Source of the DNA: Candidatus Zhuqueibacterota bacterium
GTDB taxonomy: Bacteria > Zhuqueibacterota > Zhuqueibacteria > Zhuqueibacterales > Zhuqueibacteraceae
Direction of reading: 5' to 3'
NCBI GenBank assembly: GCA_003576975.1
Contig: QEVD01000025.1
Span: 1 to 64,000 of the forward strand
DNA length: 64,000 bases
Part shown: positions 52,889 through 60,900 of the stretch, in pieces
How positions within the stretch are numbered: the stretch's first letter is position 1
Layout: every line of letters begins with the position of its first letter
Program-made: the position numbers and the translations under genes
Notes under the pieces: model-generated
Database searches by the model: none
Told to the model about the DNA's origin: nothing
Seen by the model: the letters and a program-made list of their open reading frames with translations, nothing else

Positions 52889-53504
52889 ATACTCAGGTCT
52901 TTGGATTCTTTTTCAAAAAACTCACGGATTTTCTTCCAACTGACGCGCTTGATCATATTAGGCAAAGGATCCTTTTCCGCATCCGAGAAATATACTAGGC
53001 TTTTTTTCACGTGAGACAGGCTCAAACCCGTCCCGGAATAGCGTTTTTTAAAATCCTCCCAAATAACTGGCAATGGGCGAATTTGCGTTAGACAGTATAG
53101 ATCAACAAAATCACGCCGATAGCCTCGCCCGCCGATTGCATTGATTTTCATCGCACCAATATCCTTAACAGAAGCAAGCTGAATACCCCAAGGCGAAGAA
53201 ACCGGTTCATCAATTAAAGGATAGGGATAGGCGATAAAGCTGCAACTGACCCCGTTCAATAATACGTACAATGTTCCCTTGCTGATACTCTGCTTTATGC
53301 AGGTAGGGGCGCTTTGCAAATTTCTAAGCAGTCTTGCGGTAGAAAATTTCTTTACCGAAAAAAATCGAGATCGACTGAATAGCGATGTCCGATCTGCAAG
53401 GCCAAAGCGGTTCCGCCGGCAAGGTAAAACTGCTTGATCTCTGGAATTCTGCCTAATAATTCCAAGTCGGATTTTTGCTCCGGACGGAGAATATTTTCTT
53501 GCAT
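52885..53504 (-). pseudogene. AbiEii/AbiGii-type nucleotidyltransferase toxin, frameshifted
   Basis: Reading from ATG 53504 gives MQENILRPEQKSDLELLGRI, then AGGTALALQIGHRYSVDLDF, the nucleotidyltransferase core (GG..., D-L-D pair). It then hits a stop right after the A7 run at 53358-53364. One extra T on the minus strand would restore the continuation SVKKFSTARLLRNLQSAPT and about 206 residues in all. The following frame (53319 to 52885) supplies the C-terminus. It overlaps the DUF6922 gene by about 50 nt and the hydratase by ATGA. Type IV AbiE toxins modify RNA or tRNA; the assignment is by motif and is probable. A sequencing homopolymer error could equally explain the break. Confidence 0.72.
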
Positions 53505-53755
53505 TCTTCGGGTTTCAATTTAAGAACCTTTTGCCAGCGCCTAATGGTTTGATTGCTCAGCCCTCGTGAATAAGTTGAGAGCAAAAGCTCTTTAATTTGT
53601 CGATCTCCATAAATTTTCCGCGCACTTCTTACCGCTTCTCGATCGCCAAATTCCAACACCCGCCCGAGGACATAAAAAGCATGCTTCTGGGTATCGACCT
53701 TTTGGGGATCAACTTCCCAAAAGTATTGATGCCATTCTTTCGGAATCTTTGCCAT
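53453..53755 (-). CDS. DUF6922-like antitoxin partner of AbiEii-type toxin
   Basis: A 100-residue cytoplasmic protein (MAKIPKEWHQYFWEVDPQKV, YVLGRVLEFGDREAVRSARK, IKELLLSTYSRGLSNQTIRR) resembling DUF6922 proteins that precede nucleotidyltransferase toxins. ATG 53755 follows the thiolase stop by one base (TGA, C, ATG); it ends inside the toxin frame (overlap about 50 nt). The order antitoxin-like gene then toxin is the usual one. Presence of an apparently intact antitoxin with a broken toxin is consistent with decay of the module. Lower confidence on the antitoxin role than on the family resemblance. Confidence 0.6.
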   Translation of the reverse strand: MAKIPKEWHQYFWEVDPQKVDTQKHAFYVLGRVLEFGDREAVRSARKIYGDRQIKELLLSTYSRGLSNQTIRRWQKVLKLKPEECKKIFSVRSKNPTWNY

Positions 53756-53756
53756 G

Positions 53757-54875
53757 TCACATTCTCTCAACCAGCAATGCAATCCCCAGCCCGCCGCTGA
53801 TGCACAAGGTCGCCATGCCGTAACGCGATTTGCGCTTGAGCATCTCATGCATGAGTGTCACGGTGATGCGTGCGCCGGTCGCGCCGATGGGATGGCCCAG
53901 CGCGATGGCGCCGCCATTCACGTTCAATTTCGACATGTCGAAATGCAGCTCTTTGAGATTGTGTTTCTTCAGTAGCGCTCGCATCGCCGGCACCGGCCCG
54001 ATGCCCATGATCGCCGGATCGACACCCGCAGTGGCATAGCCCACGATGCGCGCCAACACAGGAGAACTATTTCTTTTTACAAAATCCTCCGTGGCTAGCA
54101 CCAGCGCCGCAGCGCCATCCACGATGCCCGAGGAATTGCCGGCGTGCACGCTGCCGTCTTTTTTAAACACCGGCGGCAGTTTCGCCAGCGACTCCAGGGT
54201 TACGCCGTCACGCGGGTGTTCGTCAGCAGTGATGATCTTCTTTTCACCTTTGCCGGTTGTGAGCTCAACAGGAACGATTTCATCATCAAATCGATGTGAT
54301 TTGCGCGCCGCCTCGCAGCGATGCTGAGTTTCCATGGCGAAGCGATCTTGTTCCTCGCGTGAAATGTTGTATTGCGACACTAGAGTCTCAGCGGTTTCCC
54401 CCATGATTTGACCGCACAGCGGGCAAAGAAAGCCGTCTTGATACATGCCATCGACGAGCTTCTCGTGGCCAAGGCGATAGCCCCAGCGCGCTTTCATCAG
54501 CAAATACGGCACGCGACTCATATTCTCAGCGCCGCCCACGAGAAGGACTTCGGCATCGCCGCATTTCAATGCTTGTGCGGCGTTGAGTATGGCGCGCAAA
54601 CTCGAGCCGCACGCTTTGTTGACAGTGTAGGCCGGAATTTCGTATGGCACGCTGGCGCGCTTGGCAATCTGCCGTGCGGGGTTCGGGCCGACGCCTGCCG
54701 GCCGCGCATTGCCCATGATCACTTCGTTGATCTGATCCGGCGCAACCTTCGCGCGCTCCAATGCAGCCTTGGCGGCAAACGCGCCCAACTCGGGCGCGGT
54801 CAGTTCCGTAAATGCGCCGCCAAATTTGCCGCACGGCGTGCGCGCAGCGGAGAGAATGAAAATTTCGGGGAACAT
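53757..54875 (-). CDS. Acetyl-CoA acetyltransferase (thiolase) lacking the NEAFA segment
   Basis: Thiolase family, 372 residues. Present: Cys89 (NKACGSSLRAILNA), His328 (GGAIALGHPIGATGA), Cys358 (ATLCISGG) and the N-terminal ILSAARTPCGKFGGAF. Thiolases of this type are about 390-395 residues and contain ELNEAFAAQ before VNVNGGA; here residues 304-318 read KHNLKELHFDMSKLN, so about 20-26 residues including Asn-Glu-Ala-Phe-Ala are absent, in frame. That loop carries the Asn positioning the catalytic water, so activity is doubtful. Real deletion or assembly loss are both possible. Followed by DUF6922 with a 1-nt gap. Confidence 0.88.
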   Translation of the reverse strand: MFPEIFILSAARTPCGKFGGAFTELTAPELGAFAAKAALERAKVAPDQINEVIMGNARPAGVGPNPARQIAKRASVPYEIPAYTVNKACGSSLRAILNAAQALKCGDAEVLLVGGAENMSRVPYLLMKARWGYRLGHEKLVDGMYQDGFLCPLCGQIMGETAETLVSQYNISREEQDRFAMETQHRCEAARKSHRFDDEIVPVELTTGKGEKKIITADEHPRDGVTLESLAKLPPVFKKDGSVHAGNSSGIVDGAAALVLATEDFVKRNSSPVLARIVGYATAGVDPAIMGIGPVPAMRALLKKHNLKELHFDMSKLNVNGGAIALGHPIGATGARITVTLMHEMLKRKSRYGMATLCISGGLGIALLVERM

Positions 54876-54999
54876 GTTATGCCTTTGATGTCTTGATTTC
54901 GGACTTAACTTTCTTTCTATATCAATCAGATACTCGATGCCACCGTTTAACCTCGCCAGGCCCAGAGTCGATGTGGCTGTGGCGAATTTTGGGATGGAT

Positions 55000-55554
55000 T
55001 TAACGTATGAGAGAAGCTTTAATCAAGTAAAAGATGATCGTACCAAAATCCAGCACCAGCACAAAGGGCAAAAAGGCAAGGCTCAATCCCGTGGCATTGC
55101 CTAGCGCTGTTTGTATCGTTTGCCAGGCAATGTAAGCGAACATCCACACCATCGTGCATTTCAAGAAACCGACGAGCTGGCGCGCGAGGCGATAATGCGC
55201 GGCGGCATTCTGCGCCGTAATCGGCCAGAGATAGTTATATTTGTGCGGATAGCGGCGCAAAATCGTCAATCCGACATAAAGAACAACAGTCAATATGAAA
55301 AGTACCACCAGCATAGACTTGCTGCCCCAGCCATCGGGTTCACCGGTGGCGCCGAAGTGTGTGGGAATCTTTTCAGGCAGCGAGAACCAGAATTGCAGCA
55401 TCATCAAGCCAAATGCCAGCACCCCCAGACCGGAGAAGAATTCCAGGATTTGTTCAAATCGTGAAGGCGGCAAGTCGAGCTTGGGGCGTTCGTCCGTCTT
55501 GAGTCGAGCAGGATATGCCGAAGAACGAGTAGCAAGATTGCGAGAGGAGTTCAT
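55000..55554 (-). CDS. DUF1648-like membrane protein
   Basis: A 184-residue integral membrane protein. ATG 55554 gives MNSSRNLATRSSAYPARLKT, with hydrophobic helices at FSGLGVLAFGLMMLQFWFSL, VLFILTVVLYVGLTILR, TMVWMFAYIAWQTIQTAL and LSLAFLPFVLVLDFGTIIFY, i.e. about four segments. A DUF1648-like THFGATGEPDGWGSKSM motif lies in the first loop (about 81-97). A longer open frame continues to 55734 but there it is only the antisense-free remnant of the ALDH duplication. Separated from it by about 60 nt. Function unknown; could be in the beta-oxidation transcript. Confidence 0.72.
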   Translation of the reverse strand: MNSSRNLATRSSAYPARLKTDERPKLDLPPSRFEQILEFFSGLGVLAFGLMMLQFWFSLPEKIPTHFGATGEPDGWGSKSMLVVLFILTVVLYVGLTILRRYPHKYNYLWPITAQNAAAHYRLARQLVGFLKCTMVWMFAYIAWQTIQTALGNATGLSLAFLPFVLVLDFGTIIFYLIKASLIR

Positions 55555-55616
55555 AATCTTTGCGAAGCGATTCGAGGTTAAAACGCGACAGTGGGAATAA
55601 TCTTCGTGGATGGAAT

Positions 55617-55732
55617 TTAACTCAAATCCACCCACACGCTTTTGCTTTGCGAATAGAACTCGAATGCCGCCATGCCGCTCTCCACGCCAAAGCCGCTCAT
55701 TTTGTAACCGCCGTAGGGCATATGGCCGCATC
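55617..55732 (-). pseudogene. Remnant of an aldehyde dehydrogenase 3' end
   Basis: About 115 bp, roughly 95% similar to 56391-56486 (3' end of the ALDH gene), but retaining the 17 nt missing there. It thus encodes the usual C-terminus MAAFEFYSQSKSVWVDLS. Third-position synonymous differences (CCC/CCT, TAC/TAT, GGT/GGC) point to paralogous descent rather than a recent exact copy. It also carries a 2-nt insertion upstream (GCCATATG versus GCCATG), so it cannot continue in frame. Confidence 0.85.
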
Positions 55733-55735
55733 ATT

Positions 55736-56052
55736 TCATAGTTCTAACGCTAGGCGCAAACACTGATCGACTTGCTGCATGAGATGCTGAGACAATGTTC
55801 CAATTTTTCCCAAAATAAGACAGCTTTGATTACAGATGAACGTTTCAACCGAGTTTGCGAAAAATCAGCATCGCTGTCAAGGAGCAATACCTCAGTCGAA
55901 AAAACTACCTGTCCATGATAACTTGTGACAAAGGCAACAAGGACATCATCGCCTATTCGACTATCTGAAGAGACAATCAGAGCCGGCCGATGCTTTTGTC
56001 CGCTGAGATCAGTAAAGGGCAAAACAGCTAGGACGATTTCCCCTCGTCTCAT
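55736..56052 (-). pseudogene. PemK/MazF-type toxin, frameshifted near its C-terminus
   Basis: Ribosome-independent mRNA interferase family. Start ATG 56052: RGEIVLAVLPFTDLSGQKHR (about 3-22), then PALIVSSD, and FSQTRLKRSSVIKA near residue 75. The annotated frame then runs into unlike sequence and stops at 55750. A neighbouring frame reads LILGKIGTLSQHLMQQVDQC and ends with a TGA at 55736, the family's normal C-terminus. The segment expected between VIKA and LILGK is missing, so a deletion not divisible by three probably broke the gene. ATGA overlap with the antitoxin. Inactive unless the frame is restored. Confidence 0.75.
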
Positions 56053-56363
56053 GAATAACGCTCCACAAGGTCAGCCTCTGTATATTGATCGGCTTCCTTC
56101 AAAACGAAATCTAACGCGCCGCTTTGGAGAGAAGCTAACATGCCCTCCAAAGTGCGAAGCTGATCCGGCTTTGGCTCAATGCCGTATTGACGCAGAAGCG
56201 AAGGGGCTTCTGCCAGTGATGAAAGGTTGGCGGCTAAAGCGACGCCCGAGAGGTCGATCTCTCCACGTCGATAGCGATCAACAGCCAACAGTTCTTTAAC
56301 GAGCTGTTGAATCGCTTCCGGGGAAAGCCCCGAAATTTGCGAGCGAACTTGTTCGACTGTCAT
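56049..56363 (-). CDS. Antitoxin-like partner of the PemK/MazF-type toxin
   Basis: A 104-residue protein (MTVEQVRSQISGLSPEAIQQ, ELLAVDRYRRGEIDLSGVAL, LRTLEGMLASLQSGALDFVL). It begins 6 nt after AAGGAG and overlaps the toxin by ATGA, the normal PemI-PemK arrangement. The N-terminal residues are helical but not a recognised swapped-hairpin domain. Antitoxin function is inferred from position. The pair lies between two pieces of ALDH sequence: the intact-tail remnant (55617-55732) on one side and the ALDH gene on the other. Confidence 0.6.
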   Translation of the reverse strand: MTVEQVRSQISGLSPEAIQQLVKELLAVDRYRRGEIDLSGVALAANLSSLAEAPSLLRQYGIEPKPDQLRTLEGMLASLQSGALDFVLKEADQYTEADLVERYS

Positions 56364-56385
56364 CGTTATCTCCTTAAATTGGGAC

Positions 56386-57813
56386 TCAACTTAACTCAAA
56401 TCCACCCACACGCTTTTGCTTTGCCGCCATGCCGCTCTCCACGCCAAAGCCGCTCATTTTGTAGCCGCCATAAGGCATGGCCGCATCGTAGTTGTTGTAG
56501 GTGTTGATCCACACCGTTCCGGCTTTGATCGCTTTGGCGAGACGATGCGCTTTTTTGATGTCTTTGGTCCAGATTGCAGCAGCCAGGCCGTACATCGTGC
56601 CATTGGCAATCTTCAACAATTCATCACCGTCTTGAAATGTCAAAGTCGCGAGCACGGGGCCGAAAATTTCCTCTTGCGCAATGGTCGAATCCGGTTGCAC
56701 CTGATCAAATATCGTAGGCTGGAAGAAGTAACCTTTGCCCGGCGCGGAATCAGGCTGGCGGCCGCCGACAAGCAGGCGGGCGCCTTCTTGCTCGCCGAGC
56801 GCAACATACTTTTTCACGTTCTCCAATTGCGCCGCGGAGACGAGTGGACCCAGTCGCGCCTTGGGATCCATGGGATCGCCGGGCTGCATTTTTTTTGCGC
56901 GCCCGATGACTTTCTCGATGAAATTGTCATAGATCGATTTCTCCACCAGCAAGCGTGAACCTGCGGTGCACACTTCACCCTTGTTATAAAATATTCCCAT
57001 GAGCGCCATCTTCGCGGCGGCTTCGAGATCGGCATCGGCAAATACGATATTGGGAGATTTACCGCCAAGCTCGAGATGAAGTTTCTTGACTGTGTTCGAT
57101 GCGTCGCGCATCAATTGCTGTCCGGTTGCTGTGCCGCCGGTCAAGGCAACGCCATCCACGCCGGGATGTTTGACCAATGCTGCGCCTGCGGTGGCACCGT
57201 GACCGGGCACGACATTCAAAACGCCGGGCGGCAGGCCCGCTTCCATGCCGATTTCCGCAAGCGCAATCGCCGTCAAGGGCGTTTGCGCCGCAGGTTTCAA
57301 AATCACGGTATTGCCCGCTGCCAACGCCGCGGCGACTTTGCGCGAGGCAAGCAGCAGTGGAAAATTCCACGGCACGATCAGGCCGACGACACCCAGCGGC
57401 TCGCGCAGGGTGTAGCAGAAATACGGTCCGTTGACGGGAATGGTATGGCCTTCCAGTTTCGTGGCGGCGCCGGCATAGTAGAAATACAAATCCGCGGAAT
57501 ACGGCACATCGATGCGGCTGGATTCCGTGATGGTTTTGCCGTTATCCATGGTTTCGAGTTTGGCCAGCTCGTCGGCGCGCGCCATGATGCGCTCGCCCAT
57601 CTTCCAAATAATTTTAGCGCGCTCCGCCGCATTCATCTTGCCCCACGGGCCGTCGAGCGCGGCGCGTGCGGCTTGCACGGCGCGATCGACGTCTTCCGCG
57701 CCGCCTTCTGCAATGTGTGCAATGACTTCCGTTGTTGCCGGATTGATGGTGGGGAAGGTTTTGCCGCTAAGCGCGTCTTCCCAGTTGCCGTTGATGAAGA
57801 GTTTGGTGAGCAT
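56386..57813 (-). CDS. Aldehyde dehydrogenase, C-terminal tail altered by a 17-nt deletion
   Basis: NAD(P)-dependent aldehyde oxidation, probably of fatty aldehydes given the beta-oxidation neighbours. 475 residues from ATG 57813. Motifs: VVGLIVPWNFPLLLASRKVA (NAD fold), VALTGGTATGQQLM, catalytic Glu in LELGGKSPNIVFAD, catalytic Cys in NKGEVCTAGSR, QEEIFGPVLATLTF and YGGYKMSGFGVESGMA. The end reads AAKQKRVGGFELS instead of the usual FEFYSQSKSVWVDLS, because 17 nt (TTC... between two GCA triplets) are missing relative to the remnant at 55617-55732. The catalytic core should fold; the oligomerisation tail may be impaired. Confidence 0.92.
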   Translation of the reverse strand: MLTKLFINGNWEDALSGKTFPTINPATTEVIAHIAEGGAEDVDRAVQAARAALDGPWGKMNAAERAKIIWKMGERIMARADELAKLETMDNGKTITESSRIDVPYSADLYFYYAGAATKLEGHTIPVNGPYFCYTLREPLGVVGLIVPWNFPLLLASRKVAAALAAGNTVILKPAAQTPLTAIALAEIGMEAGLPPGVLNVVPGHGATAGAALVKHPGVDGVALTGGTATGQQLMRDASNTVKKLHLELGGKSPNIVFADADLEAAAKMALMGIFYNKGEVCTAGSRLLVEKSIYDNFIEKVIGRAKKMQPGDPMDPKARLGPLVSAAQLENVKKYVALGEQEGARLLVGGRQPDSAPGKGYFFQPTIFDQVQPDSTIAQEEIFGPVLATLTFQDGDELLKIANGTMYGLAAAIWTKDIKKAHRLAKAIKAGTVWINTYNNYDAAMPYGGYKMSGFGVESGMAAKQKRVGGFELS

Positions 57814-57920
57814 GTGAAGAAGAATCAAAAATGATAAAAAGAGCCTATGTCTTAGGAAGAAAATACTGAATAGAAATACAGATGTCTTGAAATTTTAGGA
57901 GTCGGGTTGTTTGCCGTTGG

Positions 57921-58712
57921 TTATTTGCCTGCAAAATTCGGCTTTCTCTTCTCATTGTATGCCGTCAAACCTTCCTTTGCGTCTTCACTTTGGAAGAGCT
58001 GTTGCTGCAACTCGCGCTCGATGGCCAGGCTCTCGCTGAACGGCACTTCGAGGCCGGATTGCACGGAACGCTTGATCAACCCGACGGCTTTGCTCGCTTT
58101 ATTCGGCGGCAGGAATTGGCGCGCGTATTCCACCACTTTTTCCCAGAAGCCTTCCGCCGGATAAACATAATTCACCAGACCCATCTGCTCCGCTTCTTCG
58201 AATTCGAACGTGCGGCCCGTAGTCATCAACTCGATCGCGCGCGCTTTGCCCACCAGGCGCGCAAGACGCTGCGTGCCGCCGGTGCCGGGCAATACGCCGA
58301 GTGTTACTTCCGGCAAGCCGATCTTGCCTGCGCCCTTTTTGGCGATGCGAATATCCGCCGCCATCGCAATTTCTAAACCGCCGCCGACGCAGTGGCCGTT
58401 CAACGTCGCGATCACGAGTTTGGGCGTTTGTTCAAGGCGGGTCAGGGTCTCGTTGGCGTGCAAACAGAAGAAGTATTTGAAGCGCGGCGTCACCTCTTGC
58501 AGCATGCGAATGTTCGCGCCGGCGCAGAAAAATTTTTCGCCTGCGCCCTTGAGCACGATCACGTGCACGCTGTCGTCCATGCGGGCATCAAGAATGGCGT
58601 TATCGAGTTGCCGCATCATTTCATAGGTGTAGGTGTTGGCCGGGGGATCGGTCAATTCGATAATGGCTAGGCCGTTGTCGGTGGAGTAATTCACCAATTT
58701 TTTGTCGGACAT
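57921..58712 (-). CDS. Enoyl-CoA hydratase
   Basis: Crotonase-fold hydratase of 263 residues. Oxyanion-hole motif KFFCAGANIRMLQ and GHCVGGGLEIAMAADIRIAK (Glu near 118) with second Glu in KIGLPEVTLGVLPGTGGTQR (Glu near 138), the two-catalytic-Glu arrangement of active hydratases, unlike the Asp in the paralogue at 52112. AAGGAG lies 6 nt before ATG 58712 (the frame has an earlier ATG at 58718 that touches the Shine-Dalgarno). It is the first gene of the beta-oxidation block, downstream of a promoter candidate. Confidence 0.94.
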   Translation of the reverse strand: MSDKKLVNYSTDNGLAIIELTDPPANTYTYEMMRQLDNAILDARMDDSVHVIVLKGAGEKFFCAGANIRMLQEVTPRFKYFFCLHANETLTRLEQTPKLVIATLNGHCVGGGLEIAMAADIRIAKKGAGKIGLPEVTLGVLPGTGGTQRLARLVGKARAIELMTTGRTFEFEEAEQMGLVNYVYPAEGFWEKVVEYARQFLPPNKASKAVGLIKRSVQSGLEVPFSESLAIERELQQQLFQSEDAKEGLTAYNEKRKPNFAGK

Positions 58713-58809
58713 CTCCATCTCCTTCTGTTGGGCAAGTGATGATGAGGTTGAATTGCCAAAGAGAATAATTTTTCGAGAAGCTTTGGTTGCATTATTTTAG
58801 GACGTGACG

Positions 58810-58838
58810 TAAATACTCAAAAAAACGATGAATGTCAA
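58810..58838 (-). promoter_or_regulatory. Candidate promoter for the beta-oxidation block
   Basis: On the minus strand, perfect TTGACA (complement of 58833-58838), 17-nt spacer, TATTTA (complement of 58810-58815), about 100 nt upstream of ATG 58712. The -10 is weak. Confidence 0.4.
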
Positions 58839-59170
58839 GACTGGTAGGAAGAGCTGAAAATCGTCAAAAAAGTTTATAAAAATGCAGCTCGCGCAACTCC
58901 CGGCGCAAGGCTAAAATGGAATGTTGTGAACCGGAAGCACTGATTGTGTCGCGAGATTTTTCATATGTTGCCATTCTCATCAACAATGTTATCGTTCAAT
59001 CACCGCGGTATGGTGGATTTAAGCTCAAATCATGGCGCGCGTACGAGGATAACGCGGCCAGGCTATCGTCAGATTAAGAGTCGAGCTGCATAAAAAATGA
59101 AGATGGCCGGTTTTCGAATTCTCGCGCATTATTGCATTGGAATTCAAACGTTTTAAATGAGGAGGATCAG
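58839..59170. other. Intergenic region, no gene seen
   Basis: About 330 bp with no recognisable gene, RNA or strong hairpin. The GGAGG Shine-Dalgarno of the trmO gene sits near 59161-59165. Confidence 0.5.
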
Positions 59171-59578
59171 GTGAAGAGGTTTTCAATTACGCCGATTGGA
59201 ATCATTCGATCAGAAATTAAAAGCCGCAAGGACGCGCCGTTGTTTTATACCGAAGGCGCTCCCAACGCTTTTCTGGAGATCTTACCGGCGTATGCAGAAG
59301 GTTTGCATCGCATGCAAGCCGGCGATGACATCATTGTCATCACCTGGCTCCATCGCGCGCACCGGGAGGTGCTGAAGGTTCATCCCAGAGGAGATGTTGC
59401 CAATCCTTTGACAGGAGTATTCTTGACGCGCTCACCCGATCGCCCCAACCCGGTGGGGCTTCATCGCGTGAAGGTTTTGGAGATAAAGCGAAACCGTTTG
59501 CATATTGGCGCAATCGAGGCCATCGATGGCACTCCCGTGATCGACATCAAACCTGCGGTTAAATCAAATGATCACTAA
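59171..59578 (+). CDS. trmO: TrmO-type tRNA methyltransferase (TsaA family)
   Basis: Predicted to N6-methylate the threonylcarbamoyl-adenosine at tRNA position 37, using S-adenosylmethionine. 135 residues. Family motifs: PIGIIRSEIKSRKDAP, DIIVITWLHRAHREVL, LTGVFLTRSPDRPNPVGLHR (the RSPxRPNPxG signature) and DGTPVIDIKP. GTG 59171 is chosen over an upstream ATG (59132) because GGAGG stands right before it. The compact beta-barrel without the C-terminal extension matches minimal members. Gene stands alone, flanked by non-coding DNA and the divergent ECH promoter. Confidence 0.88.
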   Translation: MKRFSITPIGIIRSEIKSRKDAPLFYTEGAPNAFLEILPAYAEGLHRMQAGDDIIVITWLHRAHREVLKVHPRGDVANPLTGVFLTRSPDRPNPVGLHRVKVLEIKRNRLHIGAIEAIDGTPVIDIKPAVKSNDH

Positions 59579-59625
59579 TCGTGCTTTGCAGCGTTGTGCG
59601 GGTTAATGGTTGGCGAGTGGATATT

Positions 59626-60897
59626 TTATTCGGCTTGGCAGGATTTAAGTTTATTCAGCAAAAAGCGCCGCTCCGGTTCCGTTCCCACGAGCGTCAGAGC
59701 TTGCTCATAGCAGGCCGCTGCTTTTTGTGTATCACCCAGTTGCATGTGAAACTCCCCGAACGCTGCCGGCAAAAGATGATACGTTTGCATCGCCGGCAGC
59801 CGGCTGATGCACTCAAGCTCTTTGATACCGGCTTGCGGGCCGGCGACCATCGCCACCGCCACCGCCCGATTGAGCGCAACCACCGGCGACTGATCCCGCC
59901 GCCTCAAATCGTCATACAAAGCGAGAATACGTGGCCAATCCGTTTGAGCAAAACTGGGCGCGAGCGTGTGATGCAGTGCAATTTCAGCTTGCAGGTGATA
60001 CACCGTCAACTCCTCGCCCTGTCCGGCTTGCGCCAGGTGATACAAACCCGCATGAATAAGCTTCTGATCCCAGCGGCTGCGATCTTGTTCCGCCAGCAAA
60101 AAGAGATTGCCTTGGTCGTCGACGCGGCTGGGCAAGCGCGCGGCCTGCAAATACATCAGCGCCAACAGGGCATGCGTTGCCGGAAGATTGCCGGCAGGAT
60201 GCTCGGCCAGTAGCGCTGTCAGACGAATCGCTTCCGCGCATAAATCCTGCCGCACCAGATCTGCGCCGGCATGCGCGTTGTAGCCTTCGTTGAAGAGCAG
60301 ATACAGCACCTCCAGCACGGCCTGCAAGCGGCGGCGCAAATCGCCGTTTTCGGGAGCACGGAGTGAAATGTTCTCTGCGCGCAGTTTGCGTTTGGCGCGC
60401 ACCAGGCGTTGCGCAATCGTGGCCTCAGCGGTGAGAAACGCCCGCGCAATTTCTGTCACACTGAAACCGCATAAAATCTTCAGCGTCAACGCAATTTGCA
60501 CCTCCCGCGGCAAAATGGGATGGCAGCATGCAAACATCATCGCGAGTTGATCGCTTTTGAAGCCGGCAGGCGCAATTTCATCGGAAAGATTCAAGTCCTG
60601 TTCCAGCCGCCGCGCAATCTCTTCTTCTTTATTGCGAAACGAGGCTTCGCGCCGCAGCGCATCGATGGCGAGATTTTTGGCGGTCTGCAAAATCCAGCCG
60701 CCGGGATTTTGCGGCACGCCGCGAAACGGCCATTGTTGCAAAGCTTTGAGCAGCGTCTCCTGCACCACATCTTCTGCGAGATCGAGATGCTCCCAGCCGA
60801 AAATGCGTGTCAGCGTCGACACCACTTGTCCGGCTTTGTGGCGAAATAAGTGATCAACTAAATCGTTGACTGCGCTGTTTTGTTTTGCAGCGATCAC
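59626..60897 (-). CDS. ECF42-type RNA polymerase sigma factor with C-terminal TPR extension
   Basis: An ECF sigma of 423 residues, GTG start at 60897. Region 2 (LDLAEDVVQETLLKALQQWP, WILQTAKNLAIDALRREA) and region 4 (LPREVQIALTLKILCGFSVT, IARAFLTAEATIAQRLVRAK), then a SnoaL/TPR-like extension (about 175-423: YNAHAGADLVRQDLCAEAIR, AVALNRAVAVAMVAGPQAGI, MQLGDTQKAAACYEQALTLV). This long tail and the nearby DGPF-protein gene define the ECF42 group, where the tail controls activity rather than an anti-sigma factor. The DGPF gene (61670-62008) is upstream in the same direction with DUF2461 between, so they are likely one transcript. Its regulon is unknown. Confidence 0.9.
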   Translation of the reverse strand: MIAAKQNSAVNDLVDHLFRHKAGQVVSTLTRIFGWEHLDLAEDVVQETLLKALQQWPFRGVPQNPGGWILQTAKNLAIDALRREASFRNKEEEIARRLEQDLNLSDEIAPAGFKSDQLAMMFACCHPILPREVQIALTLKILCGFSVTEIARAFLTAEATIAQRLVRAKRKLRAENISLRAPENGDLRRRLQAVLEVLYLLFNEGYNAHAGADLVRQDLCAEAIRLTALLAEHPAGNLPATHALLALMYLQAARLPSRVDDQGNLFLLAEQDRSRWDQKLIHAGLYHLAQAGQGEELTVYHLQAEIALHHTLAPSFAQTDWPRILALYDDLRRRDQSPVVALNRAVAVAMVAGPQAGIKELECISRLPAMQTYHLLPAAFGEFHMQLGDTQKAAACYEQALTLVGTEPERRFLLNKLKSCQAE

Positions 60898-60900
60898 GGT

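Noticed and set aside
54408-54896. Plus-strand frame opposite thiolase
   Set aside because: Antisense shadow of a conserved enzyme.
55560-55734. N-terminal extension of the DUF1648-like gene
   Set aside because: This part of the frame is ALDH 3'-end sequence read out of frame (remnant), not part of the membrane protein.
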